A stretch of 64,000 nt of DNA from CAWJLE01 sp963843645 (GCA_963843645.1 CAWJLE010000001.1:1410273-1474272); one strand, 5' to 3'; positions 1 through 8,678 are shown, counted from the first letter of the stretch. Program-made: numbers and translations. The notes: generated by a model not told the origin, from the sequence alone.

Positions 1-64
1 AAACTGCAGCGTCCCAACTCCTGTCCCCGGACGGCGGAGTGAGGCACTCCTGCGTCGAAATCGC

Positions 65-589
65 CTACGCCCGTTTTGCCAGGTGCTGCACAACGGCCTC
101 CCCGTTTCGCCTGACGTACTCGCAGCTTGGGTCGTGGCCGCACTTTCGGCAGGTCAGATCGTATGCGGAGTTGAGCGTACCGCACTGGGGACAGGAGTAC
201 TCCTCCAGTTTCTCAACGAACCAGCGCTCGTAGCCGACCTCCTGGATCCGCTCCTGGTCGCTCCAGAGCTCGATTCGGTGGGGCATGGCCGCCTGGAACT
301 TCCTCAGGTCCTCGCAGGGGTATTCCTCACATTCTCCACAGAAGTCGATGCCTTTCTCCGCGGCGCAAACCGACATCTTGCAGATCTTACAGTACGGTCC
401 GCGCCTGTCTGAACGGCAGCCATCGCATTTCATCTCTTCCACAGGATAATGGAACTGCTCGGCCAGCCTTTCCAGCCGCTCGGGCTCCTCCCGCGTACCG
501 ATGAACACACGGCACGCGGGACAGAACAACCCACACACCGCCGCCAGCTTCTTGTCGGGGATCCCCACATTTTTGCGCGCCATGCCCAT
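65..589 (-). CDS. DUF3795-type Cys-rich protein
   Basis: The 174-residue product has an N-terminal CGLFCPACRVF segment, then Cys pairs CDGCR, CKIC and CGECEEYPCEDL typical of the DUF3795 family, whose function is unknown. A further zinc-ribbon-like unit follows near the C-terminus, with CPQCG and CRKCG. The many CxxC pairs suggest several bound zinc ions. It is soluble, with no signal peptide or membrane segment. It reads toward the left edge and is followed upstream by the exonuclease gene in the same direction. A second, divergent DUF3795-like gene sits inside the division cluster at 45650-46144. The family assignment is fairly safe; the role is not known. Confidence 0.7.
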   Translation of the reverse strand: MGMARKNVGIPDKKLAAVCGLFCPACRVFIGTREEPERLERLAEQFHYPVEEMKCDGCRSDRRGPYCKICKMSVCAAEKGIDFCGECEEYPCEDLRKFQAAMPHRIELWSDQERIQEVGYERWFVEKLEEYSCPQCGTLNSAYDLTCRKCGHDPSCEYVRRNGEAVVQHLAKRA

Positions 590-660
590 GCTGGTTCTTC
601 GATCCTCCCTTTCAGTTGACCAGGAATGCCGCTTTGCCTGATGCGGGTTGGCAAATCATC

Positions 661-1542
661 TCAGCCACGCCAACGAGGGACACGCTCCGGGATTTGCTCA
701 CCACCCAGCTCATAACAGAGCTTCCTTAATTGCGGATAAGCGCCCTGCCATTCCAGGTCGCCGAGTTTCTCCCGAATTGGAACGTCCTCGCGCAAGGTGG
801 CCAGCTCTTTGTAGAGCAGAGCCTCTTCCCGGTGTTGGCTCAGGCTTTGTGCCAGACTTCTGGCACGTCCGGCGCTTATCGAGCTCACCTGCCATGCGCC
901 GGGGTCATCCGGAATCGACTCCATGTGTACGTAGTGCGCGAGCGCAGCGGAAGCAGACTTGGCTCCCCAGCCTGGGATGCCGGGGTAGCCATCCGCAGCG
1001 TCGCCGACCAGGGCAAGCCAATCCGGGATGGACTGCGGGCTTACCCCGAATTTGTCCACCACGCCGGCCTCGTCGAGGATGATGTCCCGGCGGCGATCCC
1101 AGCAGACGATTCTGACGCCATCCACCAACTGGGCCAGGTCTTTGTCCGGCGAACAAACCACAATCTGGTCCACCGACCTGTCCTTGCTGAATCGTCTGGC
1201 GGCTGTGGCCAACGCATCGTCGGCTTCAAATTCAACCATCGGCCAGACGACCACGCCCAGCGCAGCAACAGCCTCCTCCGCCAGCGGGAATTGCGCGAGC
1301 AGGTTCGGGTCGACGCCAGCGCCGGTCTTGTATCCGGCAAACAGCTCGTTTCGGAACGATTCGATGACGTGGTCGAAGGCAACTCCAACGTGCGTCACGC
1401 CTGGGCTCGTCAGAAGCATCAACAGGCTTCGCAGCAGTCCAAGCGTCGCACCGACTTCGCGCCCATCAGGAGACGTCTTCGGAGGCGCGCCGAAGAAATT
1501 GCGGAAGAGCTCGTATGTGCCATCGATCAGGTGGATCTTCAT
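661..1542 (-). CDS. 5'-3' exonuclease (PIN/FEN-like with H3TH)
   Basis: This is a stand-alone homologue of the 5'-3' exonuclease domain of DNA polymerase I (about 293 residues). The metal-binding acidic residues are visible: D7 in HLIDGTYELFR, EADD at 106-109, D133 and D135 in SPDKD, and D181/D184 in GDAADG. They are followed by the helix-three-turn-helix DNA-binding segment GYPGIPGWGAKSA (185-197). I chose the internal ATG at 1542 because the 80 upstream in-frame residues are not family-like and instead cover a copied comM fragment. Likely role is removal of RNA primers or flaps. It sits next to rnhA, another RNA:DNA-hybrid enzyme, which fits a primer-removal context. Confidence 0.85.
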   Translation of the reverse strand: MKIHLIDGTYELFRNFFGAPPKTSPDGREVGATLGLLRSLLMLLTSPGVTHVGVAFDHVIESFRNELFAGYKTGAGVDPNLLAQFPLAEEAVAALGVVVWPMVEFEADDALATAARRFSKDRSVDQIVVCSPDKDLAQLVDGVRIVCWDRRRDIILDEAGVVDKFGVSPQSIPDWLALVGDAADGYPGIPGWGAKSASAALAHYVHMESIPDDPGAWQVSSISAGRARSLAQSLSQHREEALLYKELATLREDVPIREKLGDLEWQGAYPQLRKLCYELGGEQIPERVPRWRG

Positions 1543-1665
1543 GGGGCAAGCATCCCTAATACCGCCACAGTCCGGCGTGTGAGATCGGATACCACGCACT
1601 GGAAATTGCGTCGACGATGCAGAAGCCGTTCCAGCCCCAATCGCTCGATCCACGTGATGATGCGG

Positions 1666-1746
1666 TCCGACCTCGTCTGACTCGCAGCACTCACGGACCT
1701 TCGCCGGGCTTATGTCGGCGTTGCAGGTGAGCGCGGTTCCATGAAA
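1666..1746 (-). pseudogene. Displaced fragment of comM 3' region
   Basis: On the minus strand this stretch encodes FHGTALTCNADISPAKVREC..., which closely matches the ComM/YifB C-terminal stretch FDGTALTCNADMGPAEVREY encoded at about 3742-3810. The nucleotide match is also strong over about 70 bases, so it is a copied or displaced piece and not convergent protein sequence. It lies between rnhA and the exonuclease start codon, in frame with the exonuclease, and lacks the rest of comM. I read it as a relic of a local duplication or rearrangement. Confidence 0.7.
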
Positions 1747-1782
1747 CCACTGTCTGCAAGAACCCATGCCTTTTGGACTCAA

Positions 1783-2283
1783 TCACAGGAGAGCTTTGTG
1801 ATCGCCATCGGTCTCGTAGGCGACGTCCGGGGGCAACTCTCCAAGATGTGCAGCCTGTACCGACAAAGTATCGCACCGCTCATTTTCGGAATTGCCGGCA
1901 TGGCCTGCCACCCATACGAACTCCACTTGATGCCTTTCGCACAAATCCAGGAGCCGTTCCCACAGATCCGGATTGAGAGCCCTTTCCTTTTTGTTACGTT
2001 TCCAGCCATTTGCCCGCCACCGCTTTGCCCACCCTTTGGTAATAGACTCAGCGAGATATTGAGAATCGGTGTATAGAGTAACTGCGCACCTGGTCTTGAG
2101 CGCGCTCAGCCCCACAATCGCAGCCATGATTTCCATGCGGTTATTCGTGGTTCGGCGATATCCGCCGGAGAGCTCCTTTCGGTGATCGCCGTACAGGAGC
2201 ACAACACCGTATCCGCCGGGACCCGGGTTACCAATGCAGGCTCCGTCCGTGTAAATGGTGACCCGCTTCAAATCGTCACTCAT
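1783..2283 (-). CDS. rnhA: Ribonuclease HI
   Basis: RNase HI cleaves the RNA strand of RNA:DNA hybrids. The 166-residue protein has the full catalytic set: D13 in YTDGACIGNPG, E51 in NNRMEI, D73 in YTDSQYL and D138 in the WVAGHAG...ENERCDTL block with H128. The basic handle segment GWAKRWRANGWKRNKKE (84-100) is also present. The length is standard for the family. It is in the same direction as the exonuclease and the HEPN-like gene upstream of it. No strong Shine-Dalgarno is seen before this ATG, but the N-terminus matches the family. Confidence 0.95.
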   Translation of the reverse strand: MSDDLKRVTIYTDGACIGNPGPGGYGVVLLYGDHRKELSGGYRRTTNNRMEIMAAIVGLSALKTRCAVTLYTDSQYLAESITKGWAKRWRANGWKRNKKERALNPDLWERLLDLCERHQVEFVWVAGHAGNSENERCDTLSVQAAHLGELPPDVAYETDGDHKALL

Positions 2284-2312
2284 GAGCTTGAAACGTTGTC
2301 TGAGGGCATAGC

Positions 2313-3074
2313 CTAAATAACAACGCCATTCTCCTTGAAGTGTCGAATGAGACCGTAGATGCGTTCAATGTACGTAACAAACTGGCCAAGATTCGCCAGA
2401 ATGACTCCCTTGTCGAGATCAGGTACTATTTGAGGATGCCCGACCTCGTTCCTTGTCACCCGGCAGAATTGAAACACTCCGCCGATAATTATGTCCAGAT
2501 CCTGCGAAAGAACCGGGTCAGTGGGCTTGCTCTGTCCACTTTTGTACGAGGCAAGAAACTCATCGTACTTTTTGGAGATCATGCGGTTGTTGATTCGCGA
2601 TAAGAAACGGTCCTTATCTTGCTGGTCGCCTATCGATGCGCCGTAACTGTAGATCAGTGTATTGATTGCTCGCTCTGACGCCGCACCAAGCATAAACGCA
2701 GCCGCAAGCAGAGCATCAGCACGGACGCAGCGAATTGCTTCATCAACAAAATGAACTATCACGGGGTCGCAATCGGGAACCCGCTCCTGTATCGTCTGCG
2801 GAAATTTATCGATCTCAAAGGGAAGTGCTTGCCCAGGAGTCAAACCTCCTGCCTCAACAGCGGTCTTCATCTCGCCAAGTCGAGTTCTTAGTGGTGTTTC
2901 TTTCCCACCAACTACAATTTTCCCCGAACTGTAGACGCTAACGAAAGCAACGTGTACTCCTACGCGAACCGTAAACTTCGTACAATGCTGCTCTTCGGTG
3001 CACGAGTAATCTAGTTTCTGTCTTTCCAGAAATGAAGCTACAGCTTGGAACGTCTTAGCTTCACCGGTTGTCAT
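2313..3074 (-). CDS. Putative HEPN-domain protein with RNase HIII-N-like N-terminus
   Basis: This 253-residue protein is not one I recognise by name. Residues about 40-75 include VSVYSSGKIVVGGKET, which resembles the TBP-like substrate-binding domain at the N-terminus of RNase HIII. From about 110 there is a helical region (DEAIRCVRADALLAAAFMLGA) like the DUF4145/HEPN class, ending with R208-NEVG-H213, which fits the HEPN Rx4H catalytic motif. There is no signal peptide. The start is supported by an AAGGAGG Shine-Dalgarno five bases before the ATG. It lies directly upstream of rnhA with a 29-base gap. A nucleic-acid-binding HEPN ribonuclease is a plausible inference, not shown. Confidence 0.55.
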   Translation of the reverse strand: MTTGEAKTFQAVASFLERQKLDYSCTEEQHCTKFTVRVGVHVAFVSVYSSGKIVVGGKETPLRTRLGEMKTAVEAGGLTPGQALPFEIDKFPQTIQERVPDCDPVIVHFVDEAIRCVRADALLAAAFMLGAASERAINTLIYSYGASIGDQQDKDRFLSRINNRMISKKYDEFLASYKSGQSKPTDPVLSQDLDIIIGGVFQFCRVTRNEVGHPQIVPDLDKGVILANLGQFVTYIERIYGLIRHFKENGVVI

Positions 3075-3140
3075 GTTGCCTCCTTGTTACGACACGTTCG
3101 ATCTCGTGCCGTAGACCTGCCCGCTCCGGTGCCATGGAAG

Positions 3141-3335
3141 TCAAATCGCCATCTGCTGATCCCAGGCGATCTGCTGCAGACGTTCTACCGTGCCCGGGGA
3201 GAAGTAACGCTCGCCCGTTTCCAGGCATACCCTGGCGGGCACGTTTTCAATGATGATGAACCTCCCGTCCAGCTCCAGGAAGTAGGTGATCTTCTGTTCA
3301 ACCATCGTCTCGTTGCAAGGATCAATCTCCATCAT
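3141..3335 (-). CDS. MqsA/YgiT-like antitoxin with degenerate zinc finger
   Basis: The 64-residue product contains KITYFLELDGRFIIIENVPA and RVCLETGERYFSPGTVERLQ, the usual core of small YgiT/MqsA-type antitoxins paired with DUF4258 toxins. The N-terminal zinc-finger Cys pair (normally CPxCGG) is reduced to DPCNET and the second pair to a single Cys, so metal binding is probably lost. The C-terminal HTH present in full MqsA is absent, as is usual for this short subfamily. Its start codon overlaps the end of the upstream DUF4258 remnant by 14 bases, which is the classic toxin-antitoxin arrangement. Confidence 0.65.
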   Translation of the reverse strand: MMEIDPCNETMVEQKITYFLELDGRFIIIENVPARVCLETGERYFSPGTVERLQQIAWDQQMAI

Positions 3336-3565
3336 TCGGTCTCCTATCCCTGAAATCGATCCATAACTCGGGTTGGGCTGATACAGGGTGATGATCTTCA
3401 GAAATTCCCGGGCAGGGTGGCTGCAATGAACGTGCAGAGGTCTGCCCGTTCGCGTCAGGCCGAGTACCCAGTAGCTCGGTCCACATTTGTCATCCGGGAC
3501 TCTTCGATGATTTCGCCACCCGCGACTGCTTCACGGACTTCTGTGCCACTTGAGGTGAACCTCAC
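3322..3565 (-). pseudogene. DUF4258 toxin remnant (frameshifted, shortened)
   Basis: Reading the minus strand in three successive frames gives VRFTS, EVREAVAGGEIIEE, then DKCGPSYWVLGLTRTGRPLH and VHCSHPAREFLKIITLYQPN, then LWIDFRDRRPNDGD and a stop. This is the DUF4258 family in the correct order. Restoring one C in the CCC run near 3490 and one G near 3356 gives one continuous frame. The N-terminal segment that normally holds the HAxxRMxxR residues is missing between FTS and EVREA, so the gene is damaged even after repair. The GTG start overlaps the comM stop codon. It would be the toxin partner of the antitoxin that follows. Confidence 0.65.
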
Positions 3566-5085
3566 TCCTGTCGCCTGGGCCTATACTGGATCGCCTCGGC
3601 CAGGTGGTGGGTCTGGATGGTACTGGAGCCGGCGAGGTCGGCGACGGTGCGGGCGAGCTTGAGGATGCGATGATAGGCACGGGCGCTCATCCCGAACTGG
3701 CGCATGGCCGACTTGAGCAGGCCGCGACCCGCCTCGTCCAGCTCGCAGTACTCGCGGACCTCCGCCGGACCCATGTCGGCGTTGCAGGTGAGCGCGGTGC
3801 CGTCGAAACGCTCGATCTGCAGCGCGCGCGCCTTCTCCACGCGCCCGCGGATGGCAGAGGAACGCTCGCCGGTCCGCCCGTCGGAGAGCTTATCGTATTC
3901 CACGTGCGGGACCTCGATGTGGATGTCGATACGGTCCATGCAGGGGGCCGCTGATTTTCTTCTGGTATTTGGTGACCATGCTGCTGGAGCAGGTGCACTC
4001 GTGCGTGTCGTCGCCGTAATAGCCGCACGGGCAAGGATTCATGGCGGCGACCAGCATGAAGTTCGCGGGGAAGGTCAGCGTGCCCTGCGCGCGGCTGATG
4101 GTGACGATGCGATCTTCCAGCGGCTGGCGCAGGGTCTCCAGGTTGCGCGGACCGAATTCGGGCAGCTCGTCGAGGAAGAGGACGCCGCGATGCGCCAGGC
4201 TGATCTCGCCGGGCCGCGGCCAGTGCCCGCCGCCCACCAGGCCGGCATGGCTGATGGTGTGGTGCGGTGCAGCGGAAGGGCCGATAGCGGATCAGGGGCG
4301 TGTCCTTGGGCAGCAGGTCTGACACGCTGTAGATGCGGGTCACGTCGAGGGCCTCGTCCACGTTCAGCCGCGGCAGGATGGAGGGCAGAGAGCGGGCCAT
4401 CAGCGTCTTGCCGGCGCCGGGCGGCCCGACCATGATCAGGTTGTGGCCGCCGGCGGCAGCAACTTCCAGGGCGCGTTTGACGTGCTCCTGGCCCTTGATC
4501 TCGGCCATGTCTACGCCGTTCGCCGGCAACTGCTCGTTATCCGCTGCCATCGGATGGTGGCGAAACGGTGGAATGGGGATCATGTTGTTGAGGTGGTTGA
4601 CCAGCGACAGCAGATTGTCGACGGGGATGACGTCGATGCCCTCGATCAGGGCCGCTTCCGAAGCGTCCTCGGCCGGGGAACGTAGAGCGTCTTGAAACCC
4701 TGCTGCCGGGCGAAGCTGGCGATGGGCAGGATGCCGGAACGTGTCGGAGGCCCGCGTCCAGGGAGAGCTCGCCGACGAAGAGCGCGTCGGAGCAATCGAG
4801 GACCTGCTCGGAGCCGCGCAGGAGGGCGACGGCGATCGCCAGGTCGAAGCTCGGCCCCTCCTTGCGCAGGTCGGCGGGAGCCAGGTTGATCGTGACCCGA
4901 TTGCCCGGGAAGCGGCAGCCTGAGTTCTTGATGGCGGTGCGGACCCGGTCGCGCGACTCCTGGACCGCCGTATCGGGCAGCCCGACCATGGTGAACGTCG
5001 GGAGGCCGGGCGCGGTATCGATCTCCACCTCGACGATGGCGCCCTCCAGGCCGATAATGGCGCAACTGGCAATCTTGGCAAGCAT
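3562..5085 (-). CDS. comM: ComM/YifB Mg-chelatase-like AAA+ ATPase, split by frameshifts
   Basis: YifB/ComM is a hexameric AAA+ helicase involved in natural-transformation branch migration. The N-terminal half starts MLAKIASCAIIGLEGAIVEV (ATG at 5085 behind a GGAGG) and includes VGLPDTAVQESRDRVR. The Walker A GPPGAGKT lies near 4420, the Walker B-like HRGVLFLDELPEF near 4160, a Cys cluster MNPCPCGYYGD...CTC near 4020, and the C-terminal VRFDGTALTCNAD-type region ends at 3562. Four frame changes are needed, near 4740, 4675, 4262 and 3945. Each side matches the family, so I give the full span of about 507 residues. It may be intact in the organism if these are sequencing indels. Confidence 0.85.
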
Positions 5086-5208
5086 GGCGTTACCTCCGGA
5101 AACACGACGTTCTGCCCAGTGTATCACGATCCGCGTGCGATGACAAGCTCGATCGCGGCTGGGTCAGCTTGGGTTCAGCCCACCCATAGCTCGATCTGCA
5201 GAAAAGCC

Positions 5209-5237
5209 TTGATTTCTCGCGGCAAATGTGTTAGTCT
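5209..5237 (+). promoter_or_regulatory. Putative promoter of the osmolyte ABC operon
   Basis: TTGATT (5209-5214) is followed after 17 bases by TAGTCT (5232-5237), which is preceded by TGT so it has an extended -10 form. The same TTGAT(C/T)-17-TAGTCT arrangement occurs on the minus strand before transketolase at 17283-17311. Transcription would begin about 30 bases before the first permease codon. Confidence 0.4.
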
Positions 5238-5276
5238 AGCGCTATTGGAATATATTGTGCCGACGATGGCTAACCC

Positions 5277-5945
5277 GTGCTGGATTTCGGACTTCAGGGA
5301 AGAATGGCTTACACACTGATGCATGCGTACACGTACGCACTGTCACACTCTCACGAGCTCGCTGGCGCGCTCGGGCAGCACCTGATGCTGGTCGGCGTCG
5401 CCTTAGGCATCGCGATGGTCACGTGCGTTCCACTGGGCATTTGGACCTCGCGTTCGCACACGGTATCGCTGGTGGCGATCAATGCTTTCAATGCCCTGCG
5501 CGTGGTACCAAGCCTGGCGGTCCTGTTCCTGGCAATCCCCTACCTGGGCCTGACCTTTACGGCGGCCTCCGCTGCCTTAACGGTGCTTGCCCTGCCTCCC
5601 GTGTTGATCAACACGGATGCCGCCTTCCGCGGTATCGATCACGCAGTGCGTGAGGCCGCGTTCGGCATGGGGATGACGTCCTGGCAAGTCCTGCGCCGCG
5701 TGGAAATTCCCCTGGCGCTGCCGGTAGTCGTTGCCGGCATCCGCACCGCGACCGTGGAGGTCATCGCCAGCGCCACGTTAGCCGCCTTCGTCGGCGCGGG
5801 CGGGCTGGGCCTATACGTCATCCGCGGGTTCGCCCTCTACGACAATTCGATCTTGCTGGTTGGCGCAATTCCGGTCGCTCTGCTGGCGCTCCTGGCTCAA
5901 GTGTTGATGAGCGCGTTGCAGAGGGCCGTTCAGCCGCCAGCCTGA
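5277..5945 (+). CDS. Glycine betaine/choline-type ABC transporter permease
   Basis: This is a membrane permease of the OpuBB/OpuCB class. It has about five to six hydrophobic segments and the EAA loop REAAFGMGMTSWQVLRRVEI followed by PLALPVVVAGIR, which contacts the ATPase. The start at 5277 is GTG; an ATG at 5304 (MAYTLM) behind AGGGAAGA is an alternative. It is the first gene of an operon in the order permease, binding protein, ATPase, permease, as in OpuC systems. The substrate is probably a quaternary ammonium osmolyte, but the exact compound cannot be told from sequence. Confidence 0.85.
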   Translation: MLDFGLQGRMAYTLMHAYTYALSHSHELAGALGQHLMLVGVALGIAMVTCVPLGIWTSRSHTVSLVAINAFNALRVVPSLAVLFLAIPYLGLTFTAASAALTVLALPPVLINTDAAFRGIDHAVREAAFGMGMTSWQVLRRVEIPLALPVVVAGIRTATVEVIASATLAAFVGAGGLGLYVIRGFALYDNSILLVGAIPVALLALLAQVLMSALQRAVQPPA

Positions 5946-6006
5946 CGGGGTGTCTGTCGCTTCTTCAAGCAATCCAATCGCACACGTACCAAGGAAGGAG
6001 TCCACA

Positions 6007-6999
6007 ATGAATTCACATCGCACACTGAAGGCAACCGGCATCGGTCTCGTCGTCATCTTAACGCTGTTGCTGAGCATCGTTCCGCTCAGCGCCCAGACTC
6101 CGACGGCAGAGCCAACTGCTATGGGTACCGTTACTCCGCTGCCTCCGCCGTCGCCCGCGCCGACGCTCGCTCCCGGCACTACCATCACCGTTGGGTCGAA
6201 GAACTTCACCGAAGAATTCATCATCGCCGAGCTGTACGCACAGATGCTGGAAGACGCCGGCGCCAAGGTCACGCGGAAGCTGAACCTGGGCGGTACGCCC
6301 GTACTGCAGGCTGCGCTGATGAGCGGGCAGGTTGATCTGTATCCGGAGTACACGGGCACCGGCCTGTTGACGGTGTTGAAGCTCCCGGTCGAGAGCGACC
6401 CCCAGAAAGTGTACGACACGGTCGCCGCTGAATACAAGAAGCAGTTCAATTTGATCTGGCTGGACCAGGCGGCGATGAACGACACGCAGGCCCTGGCGAT
6501 GCCTGCCGACAAGGCGGCGTCGCTTGGGATCAAGACGATATCCGACATGGTGGCCAAGGCCAGCCAGCTGGTGATGATCGGGCCGCCGGAGTTCGAGGAG
6601 CGTGAGGACGGTCTGCCGGGCCTGAAAGCCAAATACGGCGACTTCCAGCTCAAGCGCTACATCGCAGTGGATCCCGGCCTGCGTTACGAAGGGCTCATGA
6701 ACGGAGACGCCGACGTGGTGGTGGCCTTCAGCACCGACTGGCAGATCACTGCGGACAAGCTGGTGCTGTTGCAGGATGACAAGGGCTTGTGGCCGCCATA
6801 CCACGTTGCGCCGGTCGTCCGCGGCTCCGTGCTGGACGCCCATCCGCAGATTGCAGAGATCCTCAACCGGCTCGCGCCGCGGCTGACGACGGAAGCGATG
6901 CAGGCGCTTAACCTCGAGGTCGGCAGCAAACAGCGCCAGCCGGCGGACGTGGCCAAAGAATTCTTGATTCAGCAGGGGCTCATTAAAGCGACCAAATAG
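6007..6999 (+). CDS. Osmoprotectant ABC substrate-binding protein
   Basis: This is an OpuAC/OpuCC-type extracellular binding protein of 330 residues. A signal sequence (TGIGLVVILTLLLSIVPLSA) is followed by a Pro/Thr-rich linker, then the family start TITVGSKNFTEEFIIAELYA. The motifs GGTPVLQAALMSGQVDLYPE and YTGTGLL match the choline/betaine-binding family. No lipobox Cys is present, so it may be anchored by an uncleaved signal or be secreted. ATG 6007 has an AAGGAAGGAG Shine-Dalgarno. A GC-rich hairpin follows the stop codon before the ATPase gene, a common way of giving the binding protein a higher mRNA level. Confidence 0.9.
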   Translation: MNSHRTLKATGIGLVVILTLLLSIVPLSAQTPTAEPTAMGTVTPLPPPSPAPTLAPGTTITVGSKNFTEEFIIAELYAQMLEDAGAKVTRKLNLGGTPVLQAALMSGQVDLYPEYTGTGLLTVLKLPVESDPQKVYDTVAAEYKKQFNLIWLDQAAMNDTQALAMPADKAASLGIKTISDMVAKASQLVMIGPPEFEEREDGLPGLKAKYGDFQLKRYIAVDPGLRYEGLMNGDADVVVAFSTDWQITADKLVLLQDDKGLWPPYHVAPVVRGSVLDAHPQIAEILNRLAPRLTTEAMQALNLEVGSKQRQPADVAKEFLIQQGLIKATK

Positions 7000-7019
7000 C
7001 GGATACTGTGAGTCGAGTC

Positions 7020-7052
7020 CTCCGGGGACGACCCATAAGGCCGTCCCCGGAG
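7020..7052 (+). other. Intercistronic GC-rich hairpin
   Basis: CTCCGGGGACG (7020-7030) and CGTCCCCGGAG (7042-7052) form a perfect 11-bp stem with an 11-base loop. No T-run follows; the next bases are the Shine-Dalgarno of the ATPase gene. It looks like an mRNA-stabilising hairpin or attenuator between the binding-protein and ATPase genes. Confidence 0.6.
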
Positions 7053-7063
7053 CAGGAGTGATG

Positions 7064-8050
7064 ATGATCCGATTCGAACATGTGACGAAGGAATTCCCAA
7101 ACGCGTCCGTTCCTGCTGTCCGCGATATCAATCTTCAGGTGGACGAAGGAGATCTCGTGGTTTTGCTGGGGCCGTCGGGCTGCGGCAAGACGACGACACT
7201 GAAAATGGTCAACCGCCTCTACGATCCGACGTCGGGGACCATCTACCTGGATGGGACGGACGTGCGGGAGATGGAGGTGACGGCCCTGCGGCGGCGGATC
7301 GGGTACGTGATTCAGCAAGGGGGCCTCTTCCCACACATGACGGTTGCACAAAACGTCGCCGTGGTGCCGGAATTGCTGGGCTGGCCCGCTCAGAAAATCA
7401 ACGACCGCGTGGATGAGCTGCTCTCGCTCGTGCTGCTGCCGCCCGGTGAGTTTCGGCATCGCTACCCCTCGCAGTTGTCAGGCGGCCAGCAGCAACGCGT
7501 TGGCGTCGCTCGGGCGCTGGCCGCCGACCCCAAGGTCATTCTGATGGACGAGCCGTTCGGGGCTGTGGACGCGATCACGCGGGCGGAGCTGCAATGCGAG
7601 TTGGGGGAGCTTCATAAGAAGGTAGCGAAGACGATCCTGTTCGTGACCCACGACGTCGACGAGGCGATACGGCTGGCGGACGAGATCGTGATCATGCGCG
7701 ACGGCGGCATCGTCCAGCATGGAACGCCGCTGGAGATCCTGGTGCACCCGGCCGATGAGTTCGTGTCCAGATTGGTCGGCGCGGACGACATGGTGCGCGG
7801 CCTGAGCCTGCTGCGTGTGGAGTCCGCGATGGACAGGCTGCCGGTGGGGTTCACCCACGATGACGAACCGACCATTCTCATGCAGGACGACTTGCGGCAG
7901 GCGTTGTCGCGGCTGCTGCAGACCGGCGCACGCCGGCTCACCGTCCTGGCAGATGGTCGGCCGGTTGGGGTCGTGACCATGAGCAGTATCCGGGCCTCTC
8001 AGGAAGAGACCATGAGAGACGGGCATGAATTACATTCTTCAGAATCCTAG
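7064..8050 (+). CDS. Osmoprotectant ABC transporter ATP-binding protein with CBS region
   Basis: This is the ATPase of the OpuBA/ProV class. It shows Walker A GPSGCGKTT, the Q-loop YVIQQGGLFPH, signature LSGGQQQR, Walker B VILMDEPFGAVD and the H-loop LFVTHDVDEAIRLADE. After about residue 240 a C-terminal extension (DRLPVGFTHDD...LTVLADGRPVGVVTMSSIR) has the look of a short CBS region, which in related systems senses ionic strength. The ATG at 7064 is preferred because AGGAG lies five bases ahead; GTG 7058 and ATG 7061 are in frame. The last 26 bases overlap the next permease gene, which suggests translational coupling. Confidence 0.92.
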   Translation: MIRFEHVTKEFPNASVPAVRDINLQVDEGDLVVLLGPSGCGKTTTLKMVNRLYDPTSGTIYLDGTDVREMEVTALRRRIGYVIQQGGLFPHMTVAQNVAVVPELLGWPAQKINDRVDELLSLVLLPPGEFRHRYPSQLSGGQQQRVGVARALAADPKVILMDEPFGAVDAITRAELQCELGELHKKVAKTILFVTHDVDEAIRLADEIVIMRDGGIVQHGTPLEILVHPADEFVSRLVGADDMVRGLSLLRVESAMDRLPVGFTHDDEPTILMQDDLRQALSRLLQTGARRLTVLADGRPVGVVTMSSIRASQEETMRDGHELHSSES

Positions 8051-8675
8051 TTTCGTCTGGGGCCTGCTGCTCACGCATCTGTACATGTCAGGCGTTGCGC
8101 TCGGTATCGCGACAGTCGTGTCTTTGCCGGTGGGCCGGCTGATCGTGCACCACGCGCGCTTGAGCACGGCGGTGTTGGGCGTCCTCGGCATCCTCTATAC
8201 GATCCCCAGCATTGCGCTGATCATCCTCATTCTGCCGATATTCGGCTTGAATCCCACTTCGGTCATCGTCGCCCTCGTCATCTACGCTCAAATCATCCTG
8301 ATCCAAAACGTGATTGCGGGATTGAAGGCCATCGATCCGACTGTGCTCGAAGCGGCGCATGCCATGGGCATGAACGGCTGGCAGAAATGGTGGCGCGTCG
8401 AGTTGCCTCTGGCGCTGCCGGTGATCCTGGCCGGCGCCCGCATCGCTGCTCTGGCCGTCATCGCGATTGCCACCATCGGTGCGATGTTTGGCGCAGGCGG
8501 TCTCGGCACGCTCCTGTTCGAAGGCATCGCCCAGGCTCGGCCAGACGAGATTCTGGCAGGGGCCATCTCCGTCTCGTTGCTGGCCTTCACGGCAAATGGC
8601 TTGCTCCGCTGGATTGAGTACCAGTGCAGTCCGCAGGCGCGGGCAAGTCGAACTCGGCCCGAATCAGGCTCCTGA
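8025..8675 (+). CDS. Second osmoprotectant ABC permease
   Basis: This is a 216-residue OpuBB/OpuCD-class permease with hydrophobic segments beginning LLLTHLYMSGVALGIATVVS and the EAA loop LEAAHAMGMNGWQKWWRVEL followed by PLALPVILAGAR. It is homologous to the first permease at 5277 and completes the transporter as a permease heterodimer. The ATG lies inside the 3' end of the ATPase gene. A strong inverted repeat directly after the stop codon probably ends or trims the operon message. Confidence 0.9.
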   Translation: MNYILQNPSFVWGLLLTHLYMSGVALGIATVVSLPVGRLIVHHARLSTAVLGVLGILYTIPSIALIILILPIFGLNPTSVIVALVIYAQIILIQNVIAGLKAIDPTVLEAAHAMGMNGWQKWWRVELPLALPVILAGARIAALAVIAIATIGAMFGAGGLGTLLFEGIAQARPDEILAGAISVSLLAFTANGLLRWIEYQCSPQARASRTRPESGS

Positions 8676-8678
8676 CCG

